Source of the DNA: Cryomorphaceae bacterium
GTDB lineage: Bacteria > Bacteroidota > Bacteroidia > Flavobacteriales > Schleiferiaceae
Length of the DNA stretch: 64,000 nt
Assembly (NCBI GenBank): GCA_011525035.1
Contig: WTIZ01000027.1
Span: 1-64,000, forward strand
Direction of reading: 5' to 3'
The notes under the pieces are model-generated. The model was not told where the DNA came from and did not search any database. It worked only from the letters and a program-made list of their open reading frames with translations. The position numbers and the translations under genes are program-made. Position 1 is the stretch's first letter. Every line of letters begins with the position of its first letter. Below are positions 38,835 to 48,699 of this stretch, piece by piece.

Positions 38835-39311
38835 CTAGGCCATAGAGATTTCAAGGATTTCAAAACTCATTACCCCACGAGGCACTTGAATTTCGGCGGT
38901 CTCCCCTACTTTTTTACCCAATAAACCTTTTCCGATAGGACTGCTTACAGAGATCTTGTTCTTGCGAATGTCCGCTTCTTTTTCGGCGACAAGCGAGTAC
39001 TCCATGGTTGCGCTGTTCGCAAGGTTCTTGATCTTCACCTTCGTCAAGACTCCAACCTTGCTTAGATCGATATTCTCTTCACTTAAGATGCGTGCATTTG
39101 CCAGCACATCCTCGAGCTTACTAATCTTCATCTCGAGTAGACCTTGAGCCTCTTTCGCAGCGTCGTACTCTGCGTTCTCACTCAAATCTCCTTTATCACG
39201 GGCCTCTGCAATCTGCTGAGAGATTTTAGGACGCTCAATAGTCTTCATCTGCTCAAGTTCCTCCTTGAGCTTTTTAAGTCCTTCTGCGGTATAATAACTT
39301 ACTGCTGACAT
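38835..39311 (-). CDS. greA: Transcription elongation factor GreA
   Basis: 158 residues: N-terminal coiled coil (about 1-77) with the GDLSENAEYDAAKE tip motif, whose acidic residues reach into the RNA polymerase channel to trigger cleavage of backtracked RNA, then the FKBP-like C-terminal domain. Read with the HIT gene downstream. A terminator lies just upstream, so it has its own promoter. Confidence 0.97.
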   Translation of the reverse strand: MSAVSYYTAEGLKKLKEELEQMKTIERPKISQQIAEARDKGDLSENAEYDAAKEAQGLLEMKISKLEDVLANARILSEENIDLSKVGVLTKVKIKNLANSATMEYSLVAEKEADIRKNKISVSSPIGKGLLGKKVGETAEIQVPRGVMSFEILEISMA

Positions 39312-39329
39312 AACGAATAGGTTTTGACT

Positions 39330-39354
39330 AAAAAAGAGGCCACAGAAGGCCTCT
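39330..39354 (-). terminator. Intrinsic terminator after the PorV-like gene
   Basis: The 7-bp stem AGAGGCC (39335-39341) pairs with GGCCTCT (39348-39354), loop of 6 nt, followed on the minus strand by a T-run (39335-39330). It closes the TonB receptor-1342 aa protein-PorV operon. Confidence 0.85.
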
Positions 39355-39385
39355 CTCTTAATTCAAAGGTATAAAATCTTTCTTA

Positions 39386-40429
39386 TTACAAGTTGATTCG
39401 TGTTCCGATAGTGTGGATACCATTAAACGCCGAAGTAGTACCACGGTAGGCATAATCAATAGCGAAAGAACCGTCGTCACTTGTTGGTACGTTAAAGCTG
39501 AATCCACCACAGATTCCTGAGATAGCAGAAGTACCGATACCGTCAGCACGGTTGTCTCTTGCAACGTAACCTACGCGAACTTGGAATAAATCTTTCAGGC
39601 TGTATTGCACACCTGCATGGTAGGTATCCTTTTCAAATGCATTTGATGTAAAGTTCAAAGCACCCGTTACCTTTCCATTCTCAAGCAACCAGTCGTATGA
39701 ACCACCAATGCTCAATGCTGTTGGTAGCTCGAAAATCGCAGAGCGGCTTTCAAATGTTTGTGTGTAAGCAACACCGTACGTAGGAACTGGAAGAGTTACC
39801 CCTAAACCGTCACCTTCGTAGGTAATACCTGGACCTACGTTACGCAAGGTGATTCCAAATTTGAATCGGTCGTCAATACCTGTGCGGTACTGAACACCCG
39901 CGTCGAAACATACACCACTCGTATTCAAGTTAGAAATCGAGCTGCTGTAGATTTTCACGTTAGCACCACCGTAGATGTTTTCTGTAAACTTCTGTGCGTA
40001 GCCTAGGTTGATCACGATACTCTGTGGAGAGATTGTCGCGCCAGTACCTTCCGGCTGGTCCGTTGTAGTCACTTCCCATTCGCCATAATCAAATGCGCTA
40101 ATTCCCATATTTAGGACACCCACATCGCTGACGCGCTGCACGAGTGTTGCACCGTTCATTTGGATCCCAGCACCAACCAACCACTGTGTGTTGTTAAAGG
40201 TAACTTGAGTATTGCCCTCCATTGCCGCAATACCTGCGATGTTTACGAATGAGGCATCCATACCGCTTGCTCCAGCAACATTTACAGAGCCCCAACCCGA
40301 TGAACGAGCAAATGGGTTGATCAATAATTCTGAAGCACCTGCTGAACCTGCACGCTGCGGGTTACCCGCCTGCACAGTCCCTACTAGAGCCAGTGCGCAA
40401 AATGCAATGATGTATTTCTTCATATTCAT
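39386..40429 (-). CDS. PorV/PorQ family outer-membrane barrel
   Basis: 347 residues with a signal peptide (about 3-22). The early segment RAGSAGASELLINPFARSSG and the regular 14-strand-like pattern ending in GTRINL are those of the PorV/PorQ (FadL-like, DUF3308) family. PorV itself shuttles T9SS cargo to the attachment complex; this gene is a paralogue, not necessarily PorV. It follows the 1342-residue protein by 12 nt and is the last gene of a three-gene operon. Confidence 0.85.
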   Translation of the reverse strand: MNMKKYIIAFCALALVGTVQAGNPQRAGSAGASELLINPFARSSGWGSVNVAGASGMDASFVNIAGIAAMEGNTQVTFNNTQWLVGAGIQMNGATLVQRVSDVGVLNMGISAFDYGEWEVTTTDQPEGTGATISPQSIVINLGYAQKFTENIYGGANVKIYSSSISNLNTSGVCFDAGVQYRTGIDDRFKFGITLRNVGPGITYEGDGLGVTLPVPTYGVAYTQTFESRSAIFELPTALSIGGSYDWLLENGKVTGALNFTSNAFEKDTYHAGVQYSLKDLFQVRVGYVARDNRADGIGTSAISGICGGFSFNVPTSDDGSFAIDYAYRGTTSAFNGIHTIGTRINL

Positions 40430-40441
40430 TTTTATTCTCTC

Positions 40442-43400
40442 TTAGAATGAGTTCAAATCTACTGGACGGAGTGCACCGAACCACTTCACAACCTTCTCGC
40501 CCAAATCACCTGCATCAACATGTATGATGTACACACCCGATGCGATAGGAACGTTATATGTATTCTTCAGATCCCACTCAATGAACGTGAGTGAGTTGTC
40601 CTTTCTCAACTGACGTACCAGTGTACCAGAAGTCGAGAAGATGCTGATCGTACATGTTTCAGGAAGGTTGGTAATCTTCACAATGTTGTCCAACTGTGAA
40701 CCTTCGTACGCACTAAATCCGTAGTATGGATTCGGCACCACACGAATGGTTTCTAGAGCACTCGAACCTACTGAGTCAATAAAGGTCTTGGTTGCGATGT
40801 TTGACGTGTTGAACTGGAACTGAGGTAAACCACCGTTCGGTGCATCAGCCAACTGACTGTTCTGATATGCAGCGTTCATACGAATACGTATACGTGTTTC
40901 TGTAGGAAGCTCTGTGTAAGGATCAAAATCCAATCCTTGACGTAGGGTTGGCATACCAATCCAACGACATGCTCTCCAGAAATTAGCCTTGGCAATGTTA
41001 CCTAAACCACCAGTCTTCACTAGATCTTCCATCAAATCCTTCAATGGCCAGTTGTTGATGTTTGGACCAGAGTAAGAAAGGTCTACGTTGCTTCCAGAGA
41101 TTTTATCTTCATCCGCGAACACGTAGATGTAGTGCTGACCACCAAATACGTAACCACCATTTACAGTGTTACCTGGCGGCAAGAACTCGCGATCCGTTGG
41201 GTTCCAAAGCATGTCATTACCGTTTTCGCCCGGCAACCATGAGTTTTCACCAAAGGCCATTGATAGGCGCTTACCAGATTCTACGTCGATAGCATAACCT
41301 GGGAAGTACGACCAACCCGGTGCCATGTTTGGATCTTGTACAAGGTTTCCATTGTTCAACGTCCAAGAAGTATCCTGACGCTGTGTCAATTTCTTATCAC
41401 CATGCTCACTCAAACCTACTTCTTCAGCAAGCTCGAATACTGGTACACGAGTCCATTTACTTCTGTCTTGCGTAAAGACAATATCAACAGAATGAAGATT
41501 TGCAGCATCGTTCAAGTTACGTCCGATAGTCACCGCTGGACCCATACCGTAGTTTGGATAGCCGTTTACATTCACACGGTTATTTCCTGAGGCATACATG
41601 TAAGGTCCCCAAGTACCATCTACGATGTTTTCAAAGTATCCTTTAGCATCACCATTTTGATCTGGGTACAATGTTGCAGGCTCCTCTGTCGGGAAGCTGT
41701 TCGTACCTGCTAGAATCCAGTTGTACGGTGTGTACGATTTATCATCCTTGATACCCGACCACCACTCTTTCGAAGGATCGTCGTAAATAATCTCAGAGAA
41801 AATCACACCATTGTCGTACGAACCTTCATCATCACCACCAGGTGATGGCGCTTGCTGAACAGCTACAGACAATCCGAGATCTGGAATAATTTGCTCGTTG
41901 TAGAACGAGATGGTTGTATCAGATTCTGCAATTACAGCGCCTGTTCCATCTGTGATTTCCCAGTTAGCCGTTGCATTAGCAGCATCAAAAGTCAAGGTGT
42001 ATTCACCGTCTTTTACCTCAAGTGGATCGACCACCTTGATAGCAACAGGTCCCATACCGCCCATGTACGACGGTTGACCATCTGAGTTGCCACTCATGAT
42101 TGCATCTACCTCTTCAGGAAGCAGTTCAAGTTCAGTACCACCATTACCTACACCATCAAGGCGTTTGATGATAGGACCGTCTCCGTACTGAGCCACCTGT
42201 ACCGTACCGCCTTTCTCAGAATCAATCTGATGAGGAATTACAGTATACGTTTTAATGTTACGACGACCTGCAAGGAATGGAATCTTCTGTCCTCCCGGAG
42301 CAGTAGTCGGATTAAACTCTAGGTATTGGTTTTGACCGTAAGCAATCACAGTGAAGTAGTATTCTTTGTGGTTGATTAGCGTACGATCACCAGTAGCAAA
42401 TTGGTCTTCAGTAATCTGGAACGAAGTGAAGATACCTTCATTGTTAGATTGTAAAGTCATGTCTTGCGGTACCAATGCATTTAAGTCTGGATCTACCTCC
42501 CAGTTGATGAGCTGTGTAAGACCATTCTTGATATCACATTGAGCAACCATACGGCTTTGTGTAGGATCGTAAATGTCAGAGATACTTACGTCTGAGTTTG
42601 CCAATTGGAAAATCTGGAAACCTTCGAACTTGTAATCGAAGTAATCTGGATTTGCATTCAAGATTGAATCACGATCGTCAGGGCTAACTGTGATTAGCGG
42701 ATCGCGCTCGCGGTAGCTAAAGCCTACGTTATTAGAACCTGGGCCGTACGTCAATTTCAAGATCACCTCACGATCAAGCTCTTGAGCCGTTACGTCCGGT
42801 GCGTCTGGACCGTTCAATACTTGGAAACAGTTATCGAACAGTTTCTGCGCTTTATCGTCAGCAATGATCACCTTCTCTACAGAAGCAAATAGATCGTTAT
42901 TGATAAGATCACGCTCCCAAACTACCCCTGTAGTTACAAAGTTCAAAGCACCCGGTGCCAAAGAGAACGGACCTGCACTGTGGAGACCACGCTTATCTTC
43001 TTTGTTCGCTGGGCTCTCCCACCAATCTACTGGCGAATATGGAGGGTACGCTCCCGTAGTATCGTAAGACATACCTGGGTAAGCGAAACGTGTTGAAGTA
43101 CCGTTACCTGAAGCAACAAAACCATCACCGTTACCAAGATCACCTGCACCTGAAGGCGTTTCAATAATCAACTCTGAACCGTTCTTCCAAAGTGCACGCA
43201 TGTAGTTGTAGAAGTGCGTTGCATTATCCGGGTTACCAGAGATGTTTGATGCCGTGTTGTTGTAGTACATGAACTGGCTCATAATGATACGCTCGTTCAC
43301 ACCCGTTGCTGGATCTTCAGCAACACAAACACCTGTTTCAGGATCTTTCACACCGTCCACACAACCGTCACGGTCATTATCCAATCCGTCGTAGTAATCT

Positions 43401-44470
43401 GCGAAAGGACCTTGGAAGAAGTCGAAACCTACAGCAGGTGGATTCAATCCGTAACCCAATGCACCTTCATCTTCAGTATCTGAGTTGTAACAGTATCCAA
43501 GACCACGAGCAATATCACAACCAATAATATCATCCGTGTAGTTCCCTAAATCTGGATCAAACCACGTTGAGAAGTACGTATTAGTAAGACGGAACGTAGA
43601 ACGGTTAATAATACGATAGTTGTTGAACGTCATGTTGTTCACTTCATCGTTGGTTGAGAAAGCAAACGCTTGCGCACGGATTTCGAAACCTAGGGCACCT
43701 GCCTGTGATTCCGTGTGAACGTTACCACGGTCATTGTATACCCACCAGATGGTTTGGTCACCGTAAAGAACGTCAGTTTCCTTGTCGCGACAGTCGTACT
43801 CTTTATCGATATCGTATGCAGGGTAGTCTACCAAGTAATCGTAAACACCGTCACCATCACGGTCAATGAAAGGAGCCAATTGGTACGGCAACTCGCCGTC
43901 TACACCATTACCTGGCCAATCCTTAATGCTTTGCGGAATCTGGCTTTCGTACCCTGGGAAGAGCTCTGCATCGTTACAGTTTGGATCGTCCAAACATTCC
44001 AACCATGCCTTGTGCACATCTACCTCTTCACGGTAAATGATCCAATGGCGGTCGTACTTATCACAGATTTCTTTGTTTGTCGAAGCTGTACCATCAGTAG
44101 TTAGCGGACCTGGCCAGTAGTCGTTACCCGACTGACGGTAGGTCATTGCTGCCAATTTCAACTGGTTACCTTCATCTACACCACCAAGCCACAATGAACC
44201 GGCAAACATAGAGTGCTTGTTCGATCCCTTTGGCACCTCGTAGCGTGCGGTGTTCAAATCCCACCACATATCACCACCACCTAGGATGGTCGCACGAACG
44301 TTGTTGATGCTCAAATCACTCTGTGCCTTTGAAGGCTGACAAAGTTCTTCGACTGTTTTCATAGAACCGGTATTGGCACTACCTGAGTTCTCGCTGGCAC
44401 CTTGAACCTCACGGGCTGAAAGTGGCAGTGTAAAAGCGGCTGAAAGTAAAAGGAGATATACTCTTTTCAT
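40442..44470 (-). CDS. Large secreted protein with T9SS/FlgD-like C-terminal domain
   Basis: 1342 residues. Signal peptide (1-20). Calcium-loop-like motifs DRDGDGVYD (203-211) and DGLDNDRDGCVDG (361-373) lie in the first third. The C-terminal ~100 residues (from about 1240: VVPNPYYGFSAYEG ... WDLKN ... VPIASGVYIIHV) have the fold pattern of FlgD-Ig/T9SS type A sorting domains, though the tail KWFGALRPVDLNSF is atypical. Probably a cell-surface protein exported with help of the neighbouring PorV-like barrel. No enzymatic motif is visible. Confidence 0.85.
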   Translation of the reverse strand: MKRVYLLLLSAAFTLPLSAREVQGASENSGSANTGSMKTVEELCQPSKAQSDLSINNVRATILGGGDMWWDLNTARYEVPKGSNKHSMFAGSLWLGGVDEGNQLKLAAMTYRQSGNDYWPGPLTTDGTASTNKEICDKYDRHWIIYREEVDVHKAWLECLDDPNCNDAELFPGYESQIPQSIKDWPGNGVDGELPYQLAPFIDRDGDGVYDYLVDYPAYDIDKEYDCRDKETDVLYGDQTIWWVYNDRGNVHTESQAGALGFEIRAQAFAFSTNDEVNNMTFNNYRIINRSTFRLTNTYFSTWFDPDLGNYTDDIIGCDIARGLGYCYNSDTEDEGALGYGLNPPAVGFDFFQGPFADYYDGLDNDRDGCVDGVKDPETGVCVAEDPATGVNERIIMSQFMYYNNTASNISGNPDNATHFYNYMRALWKNGSELIIETPSGAGDLGNGDGFVASGNGTSTRFAYPGMSYDTTGAYPPYSPVDWWESPANKEDKRGLHSAGPFSLAPGALNFVTTGVVWERDLINNDLFASVEKVIIADDKAQKLFDNCFQVLNGPDAPDVTAQELDREVILKLTYGPGSNNVGFSYRERDPLITVSPDDRDSILNANPDYFDYKFEGFQIFQLANSDVSISDIYDPTQSRMVAQCDIKNGLTQLINWEVDPDLNALVPQDMTLQSNNEGIFTSFQITEDQFATGDRTLINHKEYYFTVIAYGQNQYLEFNPTTAPGGQKIPFLAGRRNIKTYTVIPHQIDSEKGGTVQVAQYGDGPIIKRLDGVGNGGTELELLPEEVDAIMSGNSDGQPSYMGGMGPVAIKVVDPLEVKDGEYTLTFDAANATANWEITDGTGAVIAESDTTISFYNEQIIPDLGLSVAVQQAPSPGGDDEGSYDNGVIFSEIIYDDPSKEWWSGIKDDKSYTPYNWILAGTNSFPTEEPATLYPDQNGDAKGYFENIVDGTWGPYMYASGNNRVNVNGYPNYGMGPAVTIGRNLNDAANLHSVDIVFTQDRSKWTRVPVFELAEEVGLSEHGDKKLTQRQDTSWTLNNGNLVQDPNMAPGWSYFPGYAIDVESGKRLSMAFGENSWLPGENGNDMLWNPTDREFLPPGNTVNGGYVFGGQHYIYVFADEDKISGSNVDLSYSGPNINNWPLKDLMEDLVKTGGLGNIAKANFWRACRWIGMPTLRQGLDFDPYTELPTETRIRIRMNAAYQNSQLADAPNGGLPQFQFNTSNIATKTFIDSVGSSALETIRVVPNPYYGFSAYEGSQLDNIVKITNLPETCTISIFSTSGTLVRQLRKDNSLTFIEWDLKNTYNVPIASGVYIIHVDAGDLGEKVVKWFGALRPVDLNSF

Positions 44471-44495
44471 ATGCTGTTTTTCGAATGCTTTTTAA

Positions 44496-47400
44496 TTATA
44501 GTCCAATGCGTAAACCTAGACGGATACGACGTGGCAAGCTGAACAAACCAGGGTTTGCCAAGCTGATGTTGTACAAATCTGCGAACGATTGTGCGCTCGC
44601 TTGGAATTGAATAGCGTTTTGACCTTGAGGCGAGCTCAAGTAACCGTCATCACTAGGTGATCCCGTGTAAGGATATACACCTAATACATTTTGCGTATTC
44701 AGAACGTTCAGCATTTGAACGTAGATCTCAAAGTTGCTTAATGGACCTTCATTGAAGTTCCAAACCTTGTTGGCCGTTGCATCTACACGGAAGCTCCATG
44801 GTAAACGAGAACCGTTGATGTTACCGGTCATCGGCGTTTGTGCATCTGTCAAACCGTAGGCAAGAACACGACGCGTATATGGAGTACCCGAGTTAGCATT
44901 CACTACCAAATTCAGACCGGCGTTTTCAAGCACGCGCTTTCCGAACCATACAGGGCCGTTGTATGCTGGACCTCCACCGTAGCGGTAGTCCATATTCATT
45001 ACTACCTGGTGGCGTGAATCGTACGACAACGGTAGGATGTAACGCAAGTTTGGCTGTCCTGAACGGGCGATGTTTGCACCCGAAGTAGAGCTTGAACCAG
45101 TACCGTCAGCGAACTGCAAAGTGTAGTTTGCATTCAATCGAACATTACCTGTACGACGTAAATCGTACTGTACGGTATATCCTTTTACTGTACCGAAATC
45201 CAAGTTTCCAAATGCGATGTAGGTTACTGGATAAGCCTCAGTGAAACTAAACGACTGCATCATATCGCGCATCTCGCGGTAGAAGGCACTTAATTTAAGT
45301 GCACTGTTGTCGTTCAATTTCTGACGGAAACCAATCTCGTAATCCGTAGTACGCTGTGGTTTCAAATCTGGGTTAGACAATAGGCCACCGTTATTACCGT
45401 TCTCCAACTGTAAGAAGGTGATTGGGTTCATTCTGTTTACCCCTGGATCCGGACGCTGCACCATGATATCGTAGTGTGCGAAGAATTCCGCCTCATCCGA
45501 AATAGGGAACTGGAACGAAATACGTGGACTCACTGTAACCTGTGGCGTGTAGTCTTTGAAACTTTCATTGGCAGTAACTGCTAATTTCTGGTCTTCAATA
45601 CCCGGGTTTTTCAAGAATGGCTTAATACCACCACTTAAATCCGCAATGTTCTTAGGATTTGCTTCAACCTCACCGTTTGCAGTGTACCAAGTAGTTCCTT
45701 CACGGTACCCTACAATGGCTGATGGGTTTTCTTGGTCGTCAACATATACTACTGCGTCGTCACTAATACCTTCCGGTACGTCATAACCTGCTAGGGTAGT
45801 TGCACCTAGATCTCCAACAGAATATGCTGGGTACAATACATAAGGATCTGCAAGGACTGGCTGGTTCGCATCAAAGCGGTCAACACGAACACCTATATTA
45901 AAGAAGAGGTCTTCGTAAGTAAACTGGTCTTGGATATAACCTGCCATGTAAATTGGTTCAAAAGCGCCAATCAAACGTGGTGAGTTGCCCTGAGCGTCTG
46001 TAGCAAAGAAGTCTGTCAACGATGGACGCGTTGTCAATCTGTTTCCTAGATAATCGAAACCGTAATAACCAATGTATTGGCTCGAACCAATGTTTAATAA
46101 TTCATTCGCAGAGAACATATCCAACGAGAACGTTGATGGATCGTACGAATCGATATCCAACCAATCTGTGCCGTTAGGATCTAATCCTAAAGTTTCACGC
46201 AAGTTGCGATCGAATGTTCTTGGCTTATCCGCATCAAACAAACGCGGGTAGTTCAAAGTATCCTGGAATACACCATTGTTGTCGTAAGAAGCTATTGGAT
46301 TGTTTAGGTCCAATTCGCGGATGGCATCATTTTGCAATAGACGCATCAATGTCCACAATCCAGTTGCTCCTACGCTGTAAGAACGGTCGAAGCGTTGTTC
46401 GTACTCCACACCCACAATAAGCGAGTGGTCCTTGATATCAAATGTTGAAGAGGCTGTAATACGGAACTGGTCGTTTAACGTCTTTCCGTAAGAAGCTTGG
46501 TTTGCACCGACATTCCCCCATAAACCGTACACAGACGATGGCTGGTCACCGTTTAGAAGACCACCACCTGCACGAATATCCTCTAGCGAGCGAGCTCTGT
46601 TGAAGATCAAGTTTTGATCCACAAAGTCGTAGAAGTTTGAGGTGTAGTTTGCAAGGATTGGATTGTTTTCACCTGGCGTGTAATCCACATTGGCACTCTG
46701 GAATACAGCAAGGGTATAGGCATCCATTACCTTTCCATAGTTAGGATCGTTTGGATCTGTAATGGTATCTGAGCCTAGCGTATACAATGGACGGTACTGT
46801 GTTTTGAACGTACCGATGTGACCGTAGGCAAAAAGATTGTCTTTGTGACGTGCATCTTGCGTCAAACGCTCGTTACGCGTGAAGTCCATTTGGATGGTGT
46901 AGAACGCATTACGAATAAGAGAGTTCGAAGAATCTGATGGATTCCCGAAACGTTGCTGGAAGCGCACGTAGGTCGACCAGTCTTGTGCAAACGACTCTGA
47001 GTTGTTTGCATAATTCATCAACTCATTAAATCTGCTACCGTTACGACCTTGATTCATGTTGTAACGACCACCTATAGTCAAGGTCGTCTTCTCTGAGGTC
47101 ACAAACTTCAAGTTACCTGATACACGAACGGCTGTACGCGCTACATTCTCGCGGTAGTTTTGAGGCGACAAGTCTTCTTGTCTTAAGAAATCTGCTGCAT
47201 TGAGCACACCAAAACCTGAAGAAGCTGGTACCAATGGATTGGCTTGTAACTCTGCGAGCTTATCATCGTTCACTTTCCAAGTAGTCAACGAACGAGGAGA
47301 TCCGTCACGGTTGTATTGGAATTCTGAAGCGAGGAGGAAACCAACAATAGGCTGTCCTGTTTTCTTATTTCTGATAATCGGTCCACCCAGGGTTAGGGCA

Positions 47401-48143
47401 CCCAAGTTGTAGTGGTATGGGTCGAAAACTGAGCTGGTCAAAATCTCAGAAGAACCAAAGTAATACGGTGCTGGACCTTTGGTAGTCGTAGAAATTACAC
47501 CACCGGTAACGTCACCGTACTGTGCGGGAACACCACCCGTAATAACCTCCGTCTGCAAGATCGCATCACGCGGCAGGTTGACATCACCACGAACCTTTAC
47601 CCCATCGATAAAGATGACGTTGGTAGACGAACGTGAACCACGAACGTTGAACGAACCGCTACCGTCTTGTTGGAATACACCTGCTGTGGTACCAACAATC
47701 TGACTAAGGTTACGATACGGCAGGTTTTTGATTTCCTCCGAGCTTACAATTTCCGAAGTCTTCCCCGTTTCGATGAGTTCTTCTTGGGCGGTAACCGTGA
47801 CCTCCTGAATCATCGTACTTTCGACAGTCATGTTGAAATTGACCACCTTGGGCTTTCCGGAATAAACCGTTACACCGTTAAGGTTGAAATCTGCGTAACC
47901 GATGAAATTACAAGTAAGGTTGTACACCCCCGCATTAACTGGGTTGATGTTATACTTTCCATCGAAATCTGTCGTTCCTGTTGCAATGACAACATCCTTG
48001 TCTTTTACGATTACCGTAGCAAATGGAATGACTTCGCCGGTGCGCTTATCCTTGACCGTTCCCTTGATAGAACCGGGACGTGTTTGACCGTAGCTGAACG
48101 CTACAGCAAAGACCATAATAAGCGTGAGTATTCTTTTGACCAT
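44496..48143 (-). CDS. TonB-dependent receptor with CarboxypepD_reg-like domain
   Basis: 1215 residues. Signal peptide (1-20), a carboxypeptidase regulatory-like Ig domain (about 25-105), a plug domain (about 120-230, FNVRGSRSSTNVIFIDGVKV) and a 22-strand barrel. It imports or interacts with a substrate using TonB energy; the ligand is unknown. Unlike SusC it is not followed by a SusD gene but by a large secreted protein and a PorV-like barrel. Candidate -7 box TATATTTA at 48184-48177, with a TTG 22 nt further upstream. Confidence 0.92.
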   Translation of the reverse strand: MVKRILTLIMVFAVAFSYGQTRPGSIKGTVKDKRTGEVIPFATVIVKDKDVVIATGTTDFDGKYNINPVNAGVYNLTCNFIGYADFNLNGVTVYSGKPKVVNFNMTVESTMIQEVTVTAQEELIETGKTSEIVSSEEIKNLPYRNLSQIVGTTAGVFQQDGSGSFNVRGSRSSTNVIFIDGVKVRGDVNLPRDAILQTEVITGGVPAQYGDVTGGVISTTTKGPAPYYFGSSEILTSSVFDPYHYNLGALTLGGPIIRNKKTGQPIVGFLLASEFQYNRDGSPRSLTTWKVNDDKLAELQANPLVPASSGFGVLNAADFLRQEDLSPQNYRENVARTAVRVSGNLKFVTSEKTTLTIGGRYNMNQGRNGSRFNELMNYANNSESFAQDWSTYVRFQQRFGNPSDSSNSLIRNAFYTIQMDFTRNERLTQDARHKDNLFAYGHIGTFKTQYRPLYTLGSDTITDPNDPNYGKVMDAYTLAVFQSANVDYTPGENNPILANYTSNFYDFVDQNLIFNRARSLEDIRAGGGLLNGDQPSSVYGLWGNVGANQASYGKTLNDQFRITASSTFDIKDHSLIVGVEYEQRFDRSYSVGATGLWTLMRLLQNDAIRELDLNNPIASYDNNGVFQDTLNYPRLFDADKPRTFDRNLRETLGLDPNGTDWLDIDSYDPSTFSLDMFSANELLNIGSSQYIGYYGFDYLGNRLTTRPSLTDFFATDAQGNSPRLIGAFEPIYMAGYIQDQFTYEDLFFNIGVRVDRFDANQPVLADPYVLYPAYSVGDLGATTLAGYDVPEGISDDAVVYVDDQENPSAIVGYREGTTWYTANGEVEANPKNIADLSGGIKPFLKNPGIEDQKLAVTANESFKDYTPQVTVSPRISFQFPISDEAEFFAHYDIMVQRPDPGVNRMNPITFLQLENGNNGGLLSNPDLKPQRTTDYEIGFRQKLNDNSALKLSAFYREMRDMMQSFSFTEAYPVTYIAFGNLDFGTVKGYTVQYDLRRTGNVRLNANYTLQFADGTGSSSTSGANIARSGQPNLRYILPLSYDSRHQVVMNMDYRYGGGPAYNGPVWFGKRVLENAGLNLVVNANSGTPYTRRVLAYGLTDAQTPMTGNINGSRLPWSFRVDATANKVWNFNEGPLSNFEIYVQMLNVLNTQNVLGVYPYTGSPSDDGYLSSPQGQNAIQFQASAQSFADLYNISLANPGLFSLPRRIRLGLRIGL

Positions 48144-48176
48144 AAATACTGGCTTTACTTTTGGGTTATAAGTCCG

Positions 48177-48184
48177 TAAATATA
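48177..48184 (-). promoter_or_regulatory. Candidate -7 box for the TonB receptor operon (TATATTTA)
   Basis: One mismatch from TAnnTTTG, about 34 nt before the ATG at 48143. A TTG at 48209-48207 lies 22 nt upstream, within the range reported for the Bacteroidota -33 element. Confidence 0.45.
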
Positions 48185-48233
48185 AGCATCAGAACCGGAG
48201 AATTGACAAGGAAATCGAGCTATCTTGCAGCCA

Positions 48234-48698
48234 ATGAGTAAACGACTTTACAGACTGATAAACAATCCCTTACAGGCCCTGCTATTGCTGGCGTTGGGAT
48301 TAAGTGCATGCAACAACACCAATGTTGTCTACGATATTCCGGAACCTTTGGTCGATGAAACAGTCTACGTGAGCGACCCTTCGAGCTTCAATCTGACGGT
48401 CGTTGGAGGCCAATTATTACTGCCAAATGCAGGCCATGCTGGGGTTTTAGTTTACCGCCGGTATTTCGACGGTCAATTCTACGATTTCGCCGCTTACGAA
48501 GCCGCCTGTCCAGAGCACTGGGCCGACGGTTGTGGCGTGCTAGAAAGTACCAATGGGGATTTCTATTTTACCTGTGGGTGCGACGCACACCAATACCAAC
48601 TTCTGGATGGCCAAAGCGTAGATACCAGCTATACGCTACCGATCAAAGAATACAGCTGTTCCTTTGACGGGGTAAATGTGATTCGAATTACGAATTAA
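48234..48698 (+). CDS. Rieske-like lipoprotein with non-canonical ligands
   Basis: 154 residues from ATG 48234, lipobox ending at Cys26. The fold pattern (short beta strands, cofactor loops, LLDG end) resembles the small Rieske [2Fe-2S] lipoproteins of Bacteroidota. Box 1 reads CPEH (92-95), C-x2-H rather than C-x-H, and box 2 reads CGCDAH (114-119). Cluster binding is therefore uncertain. A TATCTTG element lies 7 nt upstream. An in-frame TTG at 48225 was rejected. Confidence 0.7.
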   Translation: MSKRLYRLINNPLQALLLLALGLSACNNTNVVYDIPEPLVDETVYVSDPSSFNLTVVGGQLLLPNAGHAGVLVYRRYFDGQFYDFAAYEAACPEHWADGCGVLESTNGDFYFTCGCDAHQYQLLDGQSVDTSYTLPIKEYSCSFDGVNVIRITN

Positions 48699-48699
48699 T

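Noticed and set aside
47667-48179. Plus-strand frame opposite the start of the TonB receptor
   Set aside because: It is a shadow of the CarboxypepD_reg domain coding region; its product has no recognisable features.
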